A stretch of DNA of 61,271 nucleotides from Rhodothermales bacterium (GCA_028278205.1 JANQES010000070.1:1-61271), one strand, 5' to 3'; positions 24,729-33,640 are shown, counted from the stretch's first letter. Made by a program: numbers and translations. Notes: generated by a model from the sequence alone, not told the origin.

Positions 24729-25220
24729 TCAAGATACCGTGTCGTCGTGATCCATGCCAGAATCGCTCCGTTTGCCGGTGAGCAGGTAAAACGCCATCCC
24801 CGCCACGGCGCCGAACGGGATGCCGATGAGCACTTCGACGATGCCGTCGCCGAGGATCTCCGTCAGGTCTTCGAAGGCATTCATAAGGTCTGCACCTGCG
24901 AAGGAGCCGTGCAGCACGAAGCCCACCACGACGAATCCCGTAATGCCAAGGATGTAGGCGAGGGCTGTCAGGGTGGCGCCGGCAAAGAGGCCGCGCACCG
25001 CGCGTGTCTCGGTGGACGCGACCGAGGCGGCATCGCGTTGCAACCGCGCGCCCAGGAAGAAACCCGCCACGGCAGCGGGCAATACCGTCAACGTCGTCAG
25101 AAAAATTACACCGTCGAGCGCGATGCCGGCTATGTTTTCTCGCGCGATCAGTGTGATCAGATAGAGCGCCGCCGCGACGGCAAAGACAACGGCGGCCAGA
25201 AGGCGCGGGCTTCGTTTCAT
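24729..25220 (-). CDS. Four-helix membrane protein, unknown function
   Basis: 163 residues with about four hydrophobic helices (LLAAVVFAVAAALYLI; ALDGVIFLTTLTVLPAAVAGFFLGA; GLFAGATLTALAYILGITGFVVVGFVLHG; VEVLIGIPFGAVAGMAFYLL) and a short polar tail. The acidic loop NAFEDLTEILGDG joins the last two helices. No family recognised; inner membrane location is inferred. Between a LprI-like gene and a sulfite-oxidase-like gene on the same strand. Confidence 0.65.
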   Translation of the reverse strand: MKRSPRLLAAVVFAVAAALYLITLIARENIAGIALDGVIFLTTLTVLPAAVAGFFLGARLQRDAASVASTETRAVRGLFAGATLTALAYILGITGFVVVGFVLHGSFAGADLMNAFEDLTEILGDGIVEVLIGIPFGAVAGMAFYLLTGKRSDSGMDHDDTVS

Positions 25221-25241
25221 CGGGAATAGATTTTAGCGATG

Positions 25242-25279
25242 GTTTGATACGTGCTCGTTTCTGCCATTACGTATCAAAC
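25242..25279 (-). terminator. Hairpin after the molybdopterin enzyme gene
   Basis: Perfect 11-bp stem GTTTGATACGT/ACGTATCAAAC (25242-25252, 25269-25279), beginning a few bases beyond the stop codon at 25286. No long T run follows on either strand, so termination is likely but not certain. Confidence 0.5.
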
Positions 25280-25285
25280 AACCGC

Positions 25286-26416
25286 TTACGTTACGACGAC
25301 GGTGACGGCGGGGATGGGGTTGGAGCCGTCTTGCCATTCGAAGTCGGTATCCTCTTGCGTGTTGCCGGCGGCGTCGGTGGCGCGTACGCGGATCTGGTGG
25401 GTGCCCGGCGTGGCATCCCATCGAAACTCCCACACGATCCAGACGGCGTTGAACGGGAAGGGCAGCCCGTCGAGCACCTGCTGCGCCTCGATCAGCCTCG
25501 GCTCCTGCTCCCACAGTTCGTCGAACGGGATGAGGCGCGCCTCCTGGAACGGCCCGTCGTCGAACGACAAGGCGACGCTTCGTATCGGTCCATAGCCACT
25601 GACGGCGAAGCCCGACACGAGCATCGTGCCGGCAGGCAAGGTCTCGTTGAAAAGCGGGTTGGTCATCTTGCTGACCACGCGTATCGTGGCATCGTCTACG
25701 TAGCCGATGATTTGCTGGTAGGTGCCGAAGACGGTGTCGGCGTCGGTGGCTTCGATGCGTTCGATCCACTTGACGTTTTTGTAGCCGTAGGCGTCGTAGA
25801 CGAACAGGCGGGCAGGGCGTCCGTGTTCGCGCGTGAGCGGCTGGCCGTTCAGGTGGGTGACGAGCATCGGCTCGTACTCGCCGCGGCCGAAGTCGCGGTA
25901 GACATCGTCGAGCGTGAGGTTGTTGGTGAAGCCGTCGGCGGCGTAGAGGCGGAGGCGGCGTGTTCTATCGCGGTCGAGGCCCGCGCGGTCGAGGAAAAGG
26001 CGGAGCGGGATGCCGCGCCAGAGCGCCGTGCCGATGAGGCCGGGTACGGTGTTGGCGTCGGCGATGCAGCGCATCGTCTTGAGCACATTGAGGGCGTTGG
26101 CTGCTTCGGCGTCGAGATCAGCCATCGTCAGCGTCAGCGGCGTCTCGACGAGCCCGTCGATCCGCAACGACCACGTGGCCGGGTCAAGGTCGGGCATCGT
26201 CCAGCCGGGGGTGCCGGCCTCACCGCCGTTTTTGACGTAGAAGCCGCCCTGCGCCGGCTCCAGATCGGTGGGTGTGAGAAAGGCCACCTGCCGGCCCGCA
26301 ATACGCGGTGTGACCATGTTCTCGTCACACCCCACCAGCGGCACCAGCGACAGCCCGATGGCCACGCCGCCAGCCCGGCGGAGGAAGGTACGGCGGTTTA
26401 TGGGATGGTCGTTCAT
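25286..26416 (-). CDS. Sulfite-oxidase-type molybdopterin-dependent oxidoreductase
   Basis: 376-residue periplasmic enzyme with a twin-arginine signal (RRTFLRRAGGVAIG), followed by a cysteine (VGCDE) that could also be lipidated. The molybdopterin domain (about 60-270) contains KTMRCIADAN with the Mo-ligand cysteine, WRGIPLRLFLDRAGL and GYKNVKWIERIEATD. The C-terminal dimerisation domain (about 280-376) has the Mo-co dimer pattern VSGFAVSGYGPIRSVALSFDDGPF. No heme domain is fused, so electrons must pass to a separate partner, not seen here. Substrate may be sulfite or another oxo-anion. Confidence 0.9.
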   Translation of the reverse strand: MNDHPINRRTFLRRAGGVAIGLSLVPLVGCDENMVTPRIAGRQVAFLTPTDLEPAQGGFYVKNGGEAGTPGWTMPDLDPATWSLRIDGLVETPLTLTMADLDAEAANALNVLKTMRCIADANTVPGLIGTALWRGIPLRLFLDRAGLDRDRTRRLRLYAADGFTNNLTLDDVYRDFGRGEYEPMLVTHLNGQPLTREHGRPARLFVYDAYGYKNVKWIERIEATDADTVFGTYQQIIGYVDDATIRVVSKMTNPLFNETLPAGTMLVSGFAVSGYGPIRSVALSFDDGPFQEARLIPFDELWEQEPRLIEAQQVLDGLPFPFNAVWIVWEFRWDATPGTHQIRVRATDAAGNTQEDTDFEWQDGSNPIPAVTVVVT

Positions 26417-26471
26417 TTTATGTCAAGGGTCGAAATCAAACCGGAACGTATGGCGGCAAGGGATGGAGTAA

Positions 26472-26563
26472 GTGTTATGGTGTTTGAGTGTTATAGTGTT
26501 TGAGTTTTTTCTCTATAACACCAAAACACCAAAACACTATAACACCAAAACACTCAAACACAC
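26472..26563. repeat. GTGTTATG-octamer palindrome, copy 2
   Basis: Left arm 26472-26505 (GTGTTATG, GTGTTTGA, GTGTTATA, GTGTTTGA). Right arm from 26513 is made of CACCAAAA/CACTATAA units in reverse complement, ending three bases from the stop of the outer membrane protein gene. Same family as 13059-13145 and 60067-60283. Confidence 0.82.
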
Positions 26564-26565
26564 CG

Positions 26566-27498
26566 TTAAATCCGATACTCAATTCCCCAGAACACGTCGG
26601 TGGAGCGGATCGTGTTGCGGCCGGTGGGGGTGAAGAAGACCTGCGCGCCCAGCCCCAGCGTTCGGATCGGATAGACCGTCAGGCCGCCGCCTACTTTGAT
26701 GAAGCGTTGCCGTGTGGGAATCGGGTTGCGGATCGAGAACGTCGTTTCGGGGTCGGGAGCCTGGTTCGACCAGACGCCCTGGCCGAGCAGTTGCACGAGC
26801 GCCCACCGGCCAATGTTGATGCCGGCTTCGCCGGAGAACAGCAGTTCGTCGCCAAACTTGGGCTCGACGTCGTCGAAGCAGTTGACGTCGCTGCCTTCCT
26901 GGCAGGTGGTGGCTGTCGAGAAGGCGTAGAGCGACGAGCGATAGCGGTAGCCGAGCCCGGCCTGCACGTAGCCGGGAAACGGCCAGAGGCTCAAGCCATA
27001 GTTGATTGTCGTCTGAAAATCGACCTGCCCCGGCCCCACCGACGGCGTGAAGTTGCGCGTGTAGCCCGTTGGCATCGTCAGCATAAAATTAGCCGAGAGC
27101 GCGTGCTGGCTGCCGGTGAGCCCTACCAGATTCTTGATCCCCGTACGCAGGCCGATCATCACCGAGCCGAGGCCTTCGCTCTCATACTCGAAGGCAGCAT
27201 CGAGCACGCGGATGGTTTTGTAGGGGATGAGCGCCACCAGCGCCAGGTTGTCCGTCAGGCCGAATTCGCCGTAGAGATAAAGGCTCTCGTCGAAGAACGC
27301 ATCGCCGTCGACGTTATCGGCGTAGGGTTTGGTCTCGCCGTCGAAGCGATATTGCTCCGAGGCCGTCACATCGCTGAGCGAGAGTTTGACGTAGGCGTGC
27401 CCTTTCGGCGGCAGCCAGGCCTGCCCGAATCCCGTATTTACGCCGATCAAGCCCAGCACGGTTAGCACGATGAAGCATCGAAGTGGCGCCATAAGCAT
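26566..27498 (-). CDS. Outer membrane beta-barrel protein, transporter-like
   Basis: 310 residues with a signal peptide (CFIVLTVLGLIGVNTGFGQ) and alternating amphipathic strands throughout (GLGYRYRSSLYAFS, LGLGAQVFFTPTGRN), ending GIEYRI. The layout (NLALVALIPYKTI, FMLTMPTGYTRNF) recalls MetA/Phenol_MetA_deg-like outer membrane proteins, but the assignment is loose. A disulfide-capable pair (TTCQEGSDVNCFDD) lies in a predicted loop. Function unknown. Confidence 0.65.
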   Translation of the reverse strand: MLMAPLRCFIVLTVLGLIGVNTGFGQAWLPPKGHAYVKLSLSDVTASEQYRFDGETKPYADNVDGDAFFDESLYLYGEFGLTDNLALVALIPYKTIRVLDAAFEYESEGLGSVMIGLRTGIKNLVGLTGSQHALSANFMLTMPTGYTRNFTPSVGPGQVDFQTTINYGLSLWPFPGYVQAGLGYRYRSSLYAFSTATTCQEGSDVNCFDDVEPKFGDELLFSGEAGINIGRWALVQLLGQGVWSNQAPDPETTFSIRNPIPTRQRFIKVGGGLTVYPIRTLGLGAQVFFTPTGRNTIRSTDVFWGIEYRI

Positions 27499-27560
27499 CG
27501 CGATAAAAGTCGAAAAACGAGCGAGCTTTGATTCCTTTTACACATAACCCGCCCCGGTAC

Positions 27561-27655
27561 CCTAAATGAATTTTGACGATTCCGCCGGTAAAAACGGGTT
27601 TGGTGTACCGTGCGTCGAAAACGTTCAACGGTTTTCCCGGTCAAAATTCATAAGG
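27561..27655. repeat. ATGAATTTTGAC palindrome, copy 1
   Basis: Perfect 12-bp arms 27566-27577 and 27640-27651, with similar CCTWA flanks. The right end (TTTTCCCGGTCAAAATTCAT) matches 33619-33640 (TTTCCCAGTTAAAATTCAT), so these are one family. Together with the two hairpins at 27772-27850 it accounts for most of the 348-bp gap 27499-27846; no gene is seen there. Confidence 0.65.
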
Positions 27656-27771
27656 ATTAGTGAGCCGCCCGCAGTGCGTGTTACGAAGAATACACCGTCA
27701 CGCCCGGTTGTAGCCAATCCGACCCCGCCGGTTTCCCCTCCCGCGCCCTCAGGCGTAACAAACCAACAAAG

Positions 27772-27850
27772 AAACGCCGCCCGGCTACCCCAGACGGCGT
27801 TTCCAACAAACAATTTTTAGATTTTTCAGGTCCCCGCCTGAAAAATCTAA
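27772..27850 (-). terminator. Tandem terminator of the E1 gene
   Basis: The first hairpin is a perfect 14-bp stem (27817-27830, 27837-27850; arm CCTGAAAAATCTAA, loop TCCCCG) that overlaps the stop codon at 27847. The second is GAAACGCCG/CGGCGTTTC (about 27772-27802), followed on the minus strand by TTTGTTGGTTTGTT. Together they form a strong minus-strand terminator. Confidence 0.7.
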
Positions 27851-30039
27851 TAGGTCAACATCGCCCGCGCGGCTTTCAGGATGTCTTCGTCTTGCGGCAA
27901 CACGGCGCGTTCGAGCGGGTCGGCGAAGGGGACGTAGGTGAAGGCCCCGGCCACGCGGCGCACCGGCGCATCGAGGTGCGCGAAGGCTTTGTCGGCGATC
28001 TGCGCGCAGATCTCGGCGCCGAAGCCGCCGAACTCGTGGTCTTCGTAAACCACCAGCGCCCGGTTCGTCTTTTGGATCGACGCGAGGATGGTCTCCGTGT
28101 CGAGCGGGACGATGGTGCGCAGGTCGATGATCTCGATGGAGGCGCCGTCTTCTTTGGCGATTTGCCGCGCCACGTTCATGCACTTGTGGACCATCATGCC
28201 GTAGGTGACGATGGTCAGGTCGGCGCCTTCTCGGTGGAGGCGGGCTTTGCCGAAGGGCAGCAGGTAGTCCGCGCCCGGTTCGGTCGAGCGTGCCGTGGCG
28301 GCGCGGTAGAGCGCCTTGTGTTCGAGGAAAAGCACCGGATCCTGGCTCCGGATGGCTGTCTTGAGCAAGCCTTTGGCGTCGGCAGCCGTCGAGGGCATCG
28401 CCACGAGGAAACCCGGCGTGTGGGCGAAGAGGCTCTCGATGTTCTGCGAGTGGCACAGGCCGCCGTGGATGTAGCCGCCGCAGGGCACGCGGATGACCAT
28501 CGGGCAACTCCACCGGTCATTCGAGCGGTAGCGCATGGGCGCCGCCTGGTTGCGCAACTGCTGCATCGCCGGCCAGACGTAATCGGCAAACTGGATTTCG
28601 ATGACGGGCTTGAAGCCGGCAGCGCTCAACCCCACCGCCGTGCCGACGATCGAGGCTTCGGCCAGCGGCGAGTTGAAACAGCGCTCGGCGCCGAAGCGGT
28701 CGGTGAGTTCTTTCGTGGCGGTGAAGACGCCGCCTTTGGCGCCGGCCACGTCTTCGCCGTAGACCAGGATGCGCGCATCGCGCTCCATCTCTTCACGCAA
28801 GGCATGGTTGATGGCATCGACCATCACGACGGGCTCGCCGTCGGGGGTGGTTTTTTCGTATTCGAGACCGAGGTCGCCTTCGAAGAAGACGTGCCGTGTG
28901 GCGGTCTCCGGCGCCGGATCCGGCTGTGCTTCGGCCCAGACCGTGGCTTCATCGACGTGCCGGTGAATCTCCGAGCGGATCTCTTCGACCGTCTCTTCGG
29001 TCAGCAGGCCGGCTTCGATGAGCATCAGTTCCAACCGCACGATAGGATCGACCTGCCGGTCTTTTTCCAGATCTTCCTGCGAGCGGTATTTGAGGTGGTT
29101 GTCTGACGACGAATGCGGCAGCAGGCGCACCACGTCGGCGACGATGCAGACGGGGCCGTGCCCGGCGCGGAGGTGGTCGAGCGCGGCCTTCATCACCGCG
29201 TAGACCTTGAAAAAGTCGGTGCCGTCTACGCGGACGCGCTGCAAGCCTTCGTAGCCCGCCGCCAGTTTGTAGGGCGTGCCGCCGGCGGTCTGATCTTCGA
29301 CCGGGACCGAGATGGCGTATTTGTTATCCTGAACCAGAAACAGCACCGGCGCCTTGCTGCGCGTGGCCCAGTTGAGCGCCTCGTGGAAGTCGCCCTGCGA
29401 CGTGGCGCCGTCGCCGCCGGAGCAGAGGGCGTAGGCGTCGGTGCCCTGGCGCTGGATGGCCAGCCCGAAGCCGAGCCCCGGCAACCACTGCGCGCCCACC
29501 GACGACGAGATCGACAGGATGTTCTTGTCCGGATGGCCGAAATGCTCGGACATTTGCCGCCCGCCGGAGTTGGGGCTGCCGGCTTTGGCCAGGTGGTCGA
29601 GCAGCGTCTCTTCGATGGTCTGCCCCAGCATCAAGGCGATGCCGAGGTCGCGGTAGTAGAGGCTGAACCAGTCGTAGCCGGGCCGCGAGAGCAGGCCGAC
29701 GGCTGTCTGGGTGGCTTCGTGACCGCTGCAGCCGATATGGAAAAACCCTTTGCCCTGCTTGAGCAGCGTCAGCATCTTGTCGTCGAGGCGCCGCGCCGTG
29801 AGCATGGTGCGGTAGACGTGCAGCAGCGTCTCCGCCTCGAAATCTGACGGGCCGACGGGCTGGATATTCAGCGCGCCGTTGTGAACGATGCTGAGGGGTT
29901 CAATAGAAGCGTGTATCGGTTCGGGAGCCATGGTTCCGGTGTCGGTTCCATTGGACGAAGTCCCGTTACGGTCAGGGGTTGAGAGCGTGGCCTGTAGGTG
30001 GTCTGGCGTTTGCTCCTGGGAGAGCGTACTTTCTGCCAT
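27847..30039 (-). CDS. 2-oxoacid dehydrogenase E1, fused alpha and beta subunits
   Basis: Thiamine-diphosphate E1 of the branched-chain/pyruvate dehydrogenase type with both subunits in one chain of about 730 residues. Alpha part (about 75-395): MLTARRLDDKMLTLLKQGKGFFHIGCSGHEA, ThDP motif GGDGATSQGDFHEALNWA, KYAISVPVEDQ and the phosphorylation-loop region LPHSSSDNHLKYR. Beta part (about 410-730): ALREEMERDARILVYGEDVAGAKGGVF, FNSPLAEASIVGTAVGLSAAG, IEIQFADYVWPAMQQLRNQAA and EDHEFGGFGAEI. The start at 30039 (MAESTLSQ) is preferred to an upstream ATG whose extra residues look non-coding. E2 and E3 are not in the window. Decarboxylates a branched-chain 2-oxoacid or pyruvate (inferred). Confidence 0.93.
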   Translation of the reverse strand: MAESTLSQEQTPDHLQATLSTPDRNGTSSNGTDTGTMAPEPIHASIEPLSIVHNGALNIQPVGPSDFEAETLLHVYRTMLTARRLDDKMLTLLKQGKGFFHIGCSGHEATQTAVGLLSRPGYDWFSLYYRDLGIALMLGQTIEETLLDHLAKAGSPNSGGRQMSEHFGHPDKNILSISSSVGAQWLPGLGFGLAIQRQGTDAYALCSGGDGATSQGDFHEALNWATRSKAPVLFLVQDNKYAISVPVEDQTAGGTPYKLAAGYEGLQRVRVDGTDFFKVYAVMKAALDHLRAGHGPVCIVADVVRLLPHSSSDNHLKYRSQEDLEKDRQVDPIVRLELMLIEAGLLTEETVEEIRSEIHRHVDEATVWAEAQPDPAPETATRHVFFEGDLGLEYEKTTPDGEPVVMVDAINHALREEMERDARILVYGEDVAGAKGGVFTATKELTDRFGAERCFNSPLAEASIVGTAVGLSAAGFKPVIEIQFADYVWPAMQQLRNQAAPMRYRSNDRWSCPMVIRVPCGGYIHGGLCHSQNIESLFAHTPGFLVAMPSTAADAKGLLKTAIRSQDPVLFLEHKALYRAATARSTEPGADYLLPFGKARLHREGADLTIVTYGMMVHKCMNVARQIAKEDGASIEIIDLRTIVPLDTETILASIQKTNRALVVYEDHEFGGFGAEICAQIADKAFAHLDAPVRRVAGAFTYVPFADPLERAVLPQDEDILKAARAMLTY

Positions 30040-30341
30040 GTATGCAGTCCGTCGGTTGGGGATTATTCTGGGCAGCATGAGCAAATGGTGGAAAAGCAAA
30101 GGGCGTGTCCTCTGTTGAATTGGCCGCGCCCGCCCACGTTCCAGGGGCCTACTTTCTGCCCTTGCAGGCGGCCTGAAGTTATGAAATGGGGGAATTAAGG
30201 CCAAATGAATTCAACTCCAAGTGCGGGTTTCCTCAGGGAAGATCAATCAGAAAAAATGAAGAGTATTGTGGAAAAACCGGCCTTTTTTCAGGAAAATGGA
30301 CGTTTCTTTCCAGCGCGGCGCTTCGACGAGGCCATGTGCTG
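30040..30341. other. Non-coding gap upstream of the E1 gene
   Basis: No gene, tandem repeat or inverted repeat could be recognised here apart from the hairpin that begins at 30342. The AT-rich part around 30230-30300 probably holds the E1 promoter, but no box could be fixed with confidence. Confidence 0.4.
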
Positions 30342-30374
30342 AGGTGCCCGGCGCTTCCAAAGTGCCGGACACCT
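30342..30374 (-). terminator. AGGTGTCCGGCACTT hairpin behind the sensor kinase
   Basis: 15-bp arms 30342-30356 and 30360-30374. The two mismatches are G-U pairs in minus-strand RNA, which points to use on that strand. It sits about 33 bases past the kinase stop codon. Hairpins of this sequence are known to me as scattered intergenic repeats in other bacteria. Confidence 0.6.
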
Positions 30375-30406
30375 ATCAGAGACACAGCATGTTCTCAGGT
30401 CCGGCG

Positions 30407-31870
30407 CTACGCCATCGCCTCCACCTCGGCCACTTCCTCGACGAAAGGCAACTCGAACCAGAAACGCGTGCCGCGTCCCAGGGTGCTCTCGACGCGGATC
30501 GTCTCGCCGTGGGCTTGCAGGATTTGCTTGACGATACTCAGGCCCAGCCCCGTGCCGCCGCTCTTGCGCGAGCGATCCGGGTCGACGCGGTAGAACCGTT
30601 CGAAGATGCGCGCCAGGTGGTCCTCGCCGATGCCGCGCCCGGTATCGACCACCTCGATGCGGATCTTGTCGAGGCGGCGGCGGAAGCGGCAGCGGACGGT
30701 GCCCTCGTCGCTGTAGGCAATCGCGTTTTCGATCAGGTTGATGAAGACCTGCCGGATGCGGTTGCGGTCGGCCCGGACCATCGTCGGCGGGTTGGCCACG
30801 ATCAGGTTGAGGCCTTTTTCGTCGGCCTTGGGCCGCAACATCTCGCCGACTTCTTCGACCAGATCGCCCAGGTCGAACTCGCTGGGTTTGATGAGATCCT
30901 CGCGGTATTCGAGACGGGCTATTTCGATAAGATCGTTGAAGAGGTTGCTCAGGCGTTCGAGATTCAGCAGCCCTTTGGCGGCGTAGCGCCGGCGCATCGC
31001 ATCGCCGAGCTTGGGCGAGCCGAGGGCTTCCAGGTAGCCGCTGATGGCAAAAATGGGATTGCGCACCTCGTGCGAGACGTTGCCGATGAACTCGCTCTGC
31101 AGGCGCGTCAGTCGCTCCAACTCGTCGATCTTCTCCCGGTAGCTCTCGGTCATCCGGTCGAGATTTTTAGCCAGGTCCTGAATCTCCGCCGAGCGCGTAT
31201 CGACCCGGATGACGGCGTCGAGTTCGCCTTCGGTGACGTGCTCGGCGCTGCGCCGGATGGCCGAGAGCGGCTTGGTGATCCGGTCTGAGGCGATCCAACT
31301 GCCGACGAGGGCCATCAAAAAGGCCATGATCATGCCCAGCACCAGCGTCAGTTGCATGTTGCGCGCCACGGTGAGCAGAGGCCGCTCCTCTTGCTCCACA
31401 CCCACCACAAAACCGGACCCAGGCCGCGCAACAGCCACAAAGACGACGCGATCGCCATTCGCGGTTCGGGCGGTTCTGAAGTAATCGTCACCGGGTTCGA
31501 GCGCCTGTACGCCCGGCTCTTGCATCCAGGCGCGGGCGCTTTCGAAGTCGTCCGGCTTTTCATTCCACTGGACCACCCCCTCCGAGGCGACGATGATGTG
31601 CAGGCCGGTCAGGTCGCTGACGTCGGCAACGAGGAGGGCGCGGCTTGAATCAGACGAAGATTGTTCAACGAGCCGGGCGACCTGATTGGCCTGGTCGATA
31701 TGCGTATCCCGCGCCGCCTCTTTGATCTGTGCGCCCACGATAAAAACTACGTACAACCCCACCCCCGCCACGGCCATGCCCACAAACAACGCAAATGTTA
31801 AAAACATCCACGTTTGCGTGGAGGCACGCGGTGGGAAGATCAGACGCAAAAGCCACGTCAACCAACGCAT
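30407..31870 (-). CDS. Sensor histidine kinase, PhoR/BaeS type
   Basis: 487-residue inner membrane kinase: first transmembrane helix about 20-48, periplasmic sensor about 50-170, second helix around 175-200, HAMP (SDRITKPLSAIRRSAEHVTEGELDA), dimerisation/phosphoacceptor domain with H-box EFIGNVSHEVRNPIFAI and ATPase domain with N-box IRQVFINLIENAIAYS, G1 EVVDTGRGIGEDHL and G2 RKSGGTGLGLSIVKQI. Encoded downstream of its response regulator on the same strand; an octamer palindrome fills the gap. The ATG abuts the left arm of that element. Confidence 0.95.
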   Translation of the reverse strand: MRWLTWLLRLIFPPRASTQTWMFLTFALFVGMAVAGVGLYVVFIVGAQIKEAARDTHIDQANQVARLVEQSSSDSSRALLVADVSDLTGLHIIVASEGVVQWNEKPDDFESARAWMQEPGVQALEPGDDYFRTARTANGDRVVFVAVARPGSGFVVGVEQEERPLLTVARNMQLTLVLGMIMAFLMALVGSWIASDRITKPLSAIRRSAEHVTEGELDAVIRVDTRSAEIQDLAKNLDRMTESYREKIDELERLTRLQSEFIGNVSHEVRNPIFAISGYLEALGSPKLGDAMRRRYAAKGLLNLERLSNLFNDLIEIARLEYREDLIKPSEFDLGDLVEEVGEMLRPKADEKGLNLIVANPPTMVRADRNRIRQVFINLIENAIAYSDEGTVRCRFRRRLDKIRIEVVDTGRGIGEDHLARIFERFYRVDPDRSRKSGGTGLGLSIVKQILQAHGETIRVESTLGRGTRFWFELPFVEEVAEVEAMA

Positions 31871-31872
31871 TC

Positions 31873-32050
31873 GATTTTGGATTTTGGATTTTACTAACGT
31901 CAGTCGCTGACGCTCGTGTGGATTTTGGATTGTTTACGTCTACCAATCCAAGAGCCGAAAGAAGCAACGCCAGCAACGGCTCGTGCTTTTACGAATGGTA
32001 AACAGGTTTGGATCTAATCAGTCCAAAATCCAAAATCTAAAATCTAAAAT
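31873..32050. repeat. Octamer-arm palindromic element, copy 3 (interrupted arm)
   Basis: The left arm begins GATTTTGGATTTTGG at 31873, is interrupted at about 31892-31919 by a 28-base insert containing CGTCAG-TCG-CTGACG, and resumes with GATTTTGGATT to 31931. The right arm is 32021-32050. The inner part (AGCCG...CGGCT) is a decayed form of the hairpin in copies 1 and 2. The element lies between the response regulator and kinase genes of one operon. Confidence 0.75.
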
Positions 32051-32054
32051 TCAG

Positions 32055-32771
32055 TCAGCCTTCTTCGGCCTCGTCGCCTTGCACGAAGCGGTAGCCGACG
32101 CCGCGGACGGTTTGGATGTGCCGGGCAAACGAGCCGAGCTTCTCGCGCAGGTTCTTGATGTGAGCGTCGACGGTCCGTTCGGTGACCATCATGGCGTCTT
32201 TCCAGATGGTCTCGAGGAGCTGTTGGCGCGTAAAGGCCTTGCGCGGATGCCGCACCAGATACCGCACCAGCTCGAATTCGGTCAGCGTCAGGCCCAGATC
32301 TTTGCCTTCGAGCGAGGCGCGATATTCGTCTTCGTAGATCGTCAGGGTGTCTACCTGAAGCGTTTTGCTCTCTTCGACACCGCTGCGCCGCAAGACGGCC
32401 TTTACGTGCGCCACGATGACCTGGGGCGAAACCGGTTTGGTCAGGTAGTCGTCGCCGCCGAGCATGAGGCCTTTGACCTGATCTTCCTCTTCAATCTTGG
32501 CACTGAGGAAGATGATCGGGATCGTCTCGGTTTCGACGCGGGTGCGCAGGCGCCGGCAGACCTCATAGCCATCGACGCCGGGCAGCATGATATCGAGCAA
32601 GATCAGGTCGATGTCGGGGGAGGCTTTTTCTAAAGCTTCTTCGCCGTCGTAGGCTTTTTGCACCGTGTAGCCTTCCTGCTCCAGGAAATGACTGACGACC
32701 TCAACGACGTCTTCCTCGTCATCGACGACCAGGATGTGAATGTCGGAAGGTTCGGACGTGGTGTTAGGCAT
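32055..32771 (-). CDS. Response regulator, OmpR/PhoB family
   Basis: About 238 residues from the ATG at 32771 (MPNTTSEPSDIHILVVDDEEDVVEVV); the 32 residues upstream in frame are unlike the family. Receiver domain 10-130 with the DD pair, the phosphoacceptor aspartate in LILLDIMLPGVDGYEV and lysine in YLTKPVSP. Winged-helix DNA-binding domain about 140-235 (LTLTEFELVRYLVRHPRKAFTRQQLLETIWKDA, RTVDAHIKNLREKLG). Partner of the kinase encoded next. Confidence 0.95.
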   Translation of the reverse strand: MPNTTSEPSDIHILVVDDEEDVVEVVSHFLEQEGYTVQKAYDGEEALEKASPDIDLILLDIMLPGVDGYEVCRRLRTRVETETIPIIFLSAKIEEEDQVKGLMLGGDDYLTKPVSPQVIVAHVKAVLRRSGVEESKTLQVDTLTIYEDEYRASLEGKDLGLTLTEFELVRYLVRHPRKAFTRQQLLETIWKDAMMVTERTVDAHIKNLREKLGSFARHIQTVRGVGYRFVQGDEAEEG

Positions 32772-32915
32772 GCTGCTCGTAAGTGATTTAGAATGAATAG
32801 GTTGCCGGGGCTTTTTTGGGGTGGAGGCGCCCCGAAGCAAAGCGCCGTCGCGGCGTGCGCACCGCAAAATTACACTAATTTAATAAGATTTGCCGGGAAT
32901 TCAGAATTTGGAAGG

Positions 32916-33026
32916 GCGTGAAACGTGAAACGTGAAACGTGAGGGCGCTTCGCTCCAACCTTTTCAACGGCACCCTCACGTTTCAGTTTACTTCGTCAGT
33001 CGCTTCGCTCGTGTCATGTTTCACGC
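32916..33026. repeat. AAACGTG-unit palindromic repeat, copy 2
   Basis: Left part is a run of GTGAAAC heptads ending in GAGGGCGCTTCGCTCC. The right part reads CACCCTCACGTTTCAG, then CAGTCGCTTCGCTCGTGTCATGTTTCACGC split over two blocks, giving nested pairing. It lies in the 279-bp region between the response regulator gene and the porin-like gene. Confidence 0.72.
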
Positions 33027-33050
33027 ACCACAAAATCCACTTTCTACCGC

Positions 33051-33570
33051 CTAAAAAGCAATCTGTGCTTGCAGGATAACGAGGTGTTTTTCAGGCTCGT
33101 CCTCGTCTTCAGGCAGGAGCACGCTGTAGCCGAGCGTCAGGCGTTCGCGGCTGTAGGCTCGCCCGCGCAGCCGGCTGGGGCTGACGCTGAAGCCGCCCGT
33201 CAGATAGACGTCGCCGCCTCCGGTGAGGTTGGTGTTGTCGTCGTATTGTTCGAAGCGCCCGAAGACTTCGGCGGCGCGGTCGTCGAGCGTGGCGGTGGTG
33301 CGCAGCCGTGCGCGGCGCAGCCCGAAGCCGGTGCGCGCGCGTCTCGTCGCTGGGCGCATCCGTCGTCCAGTCGAAGCTCAGCCGGGGTTGGACGATGCCG
33401 CCGAGGCGCAGACGCACGTCCGCCCCGCTGGTCTCGACGGCAGTGGTGTCCTGCGCCCGGGCAACCCCCGCAGCCAGGACAAAGCCGAGCAACACACTTA
33501 CCGCAAAGCGGCACGACCAGGAAACGCGATACAAAGAGGAAGCAGCCACGTGATGAATTTCAACATTCAA
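33051..33570 (-). pseudogene. Frameshifted short porin-like outer membrane protein
   Basis: Two overlapping frames make one protein. The 5-prime frame gives a signal peptide (FAVSVLLGFVLAAGVARAQ) and DVRLRLGGIVQPRLSFDWTTDAPSDETRA. The other frame continues RTGFGLRRARLRTTATLDDRAAEVFGRFEQYDD, a phosphate-selective-porin-like pattern, to LVILQAQIAF. The switch falls in a short CG dinucleotide run (ACGCGCGCGC) near 33330-33340, where one lost CG unit would explain it. Even when joined it has only about 170 residues, short for a porin. Real mutation, phase variation or an assembly error are all possible. Confidence 0.6.
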
Positions 33571-33640
33571 CTTCGGTGAAGCCGTACTGATAGCCCGAAG
33601 GTCGAAGTTTACCAGCGAGTTTCCCAGTTAAAATTCATCA
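33551..33640. repeat. TGATGAATTT palindrome, copy 2
   Basis: Perfect 10-bp ends (33551-33560, 33631-33640) with a right half resembling 27631-27652. The left end covers the putative start codon of the frameshifted porin-like gene. An inner stem near CTTCGGTG/CGAAGG may also form. Confidence 0.6.
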
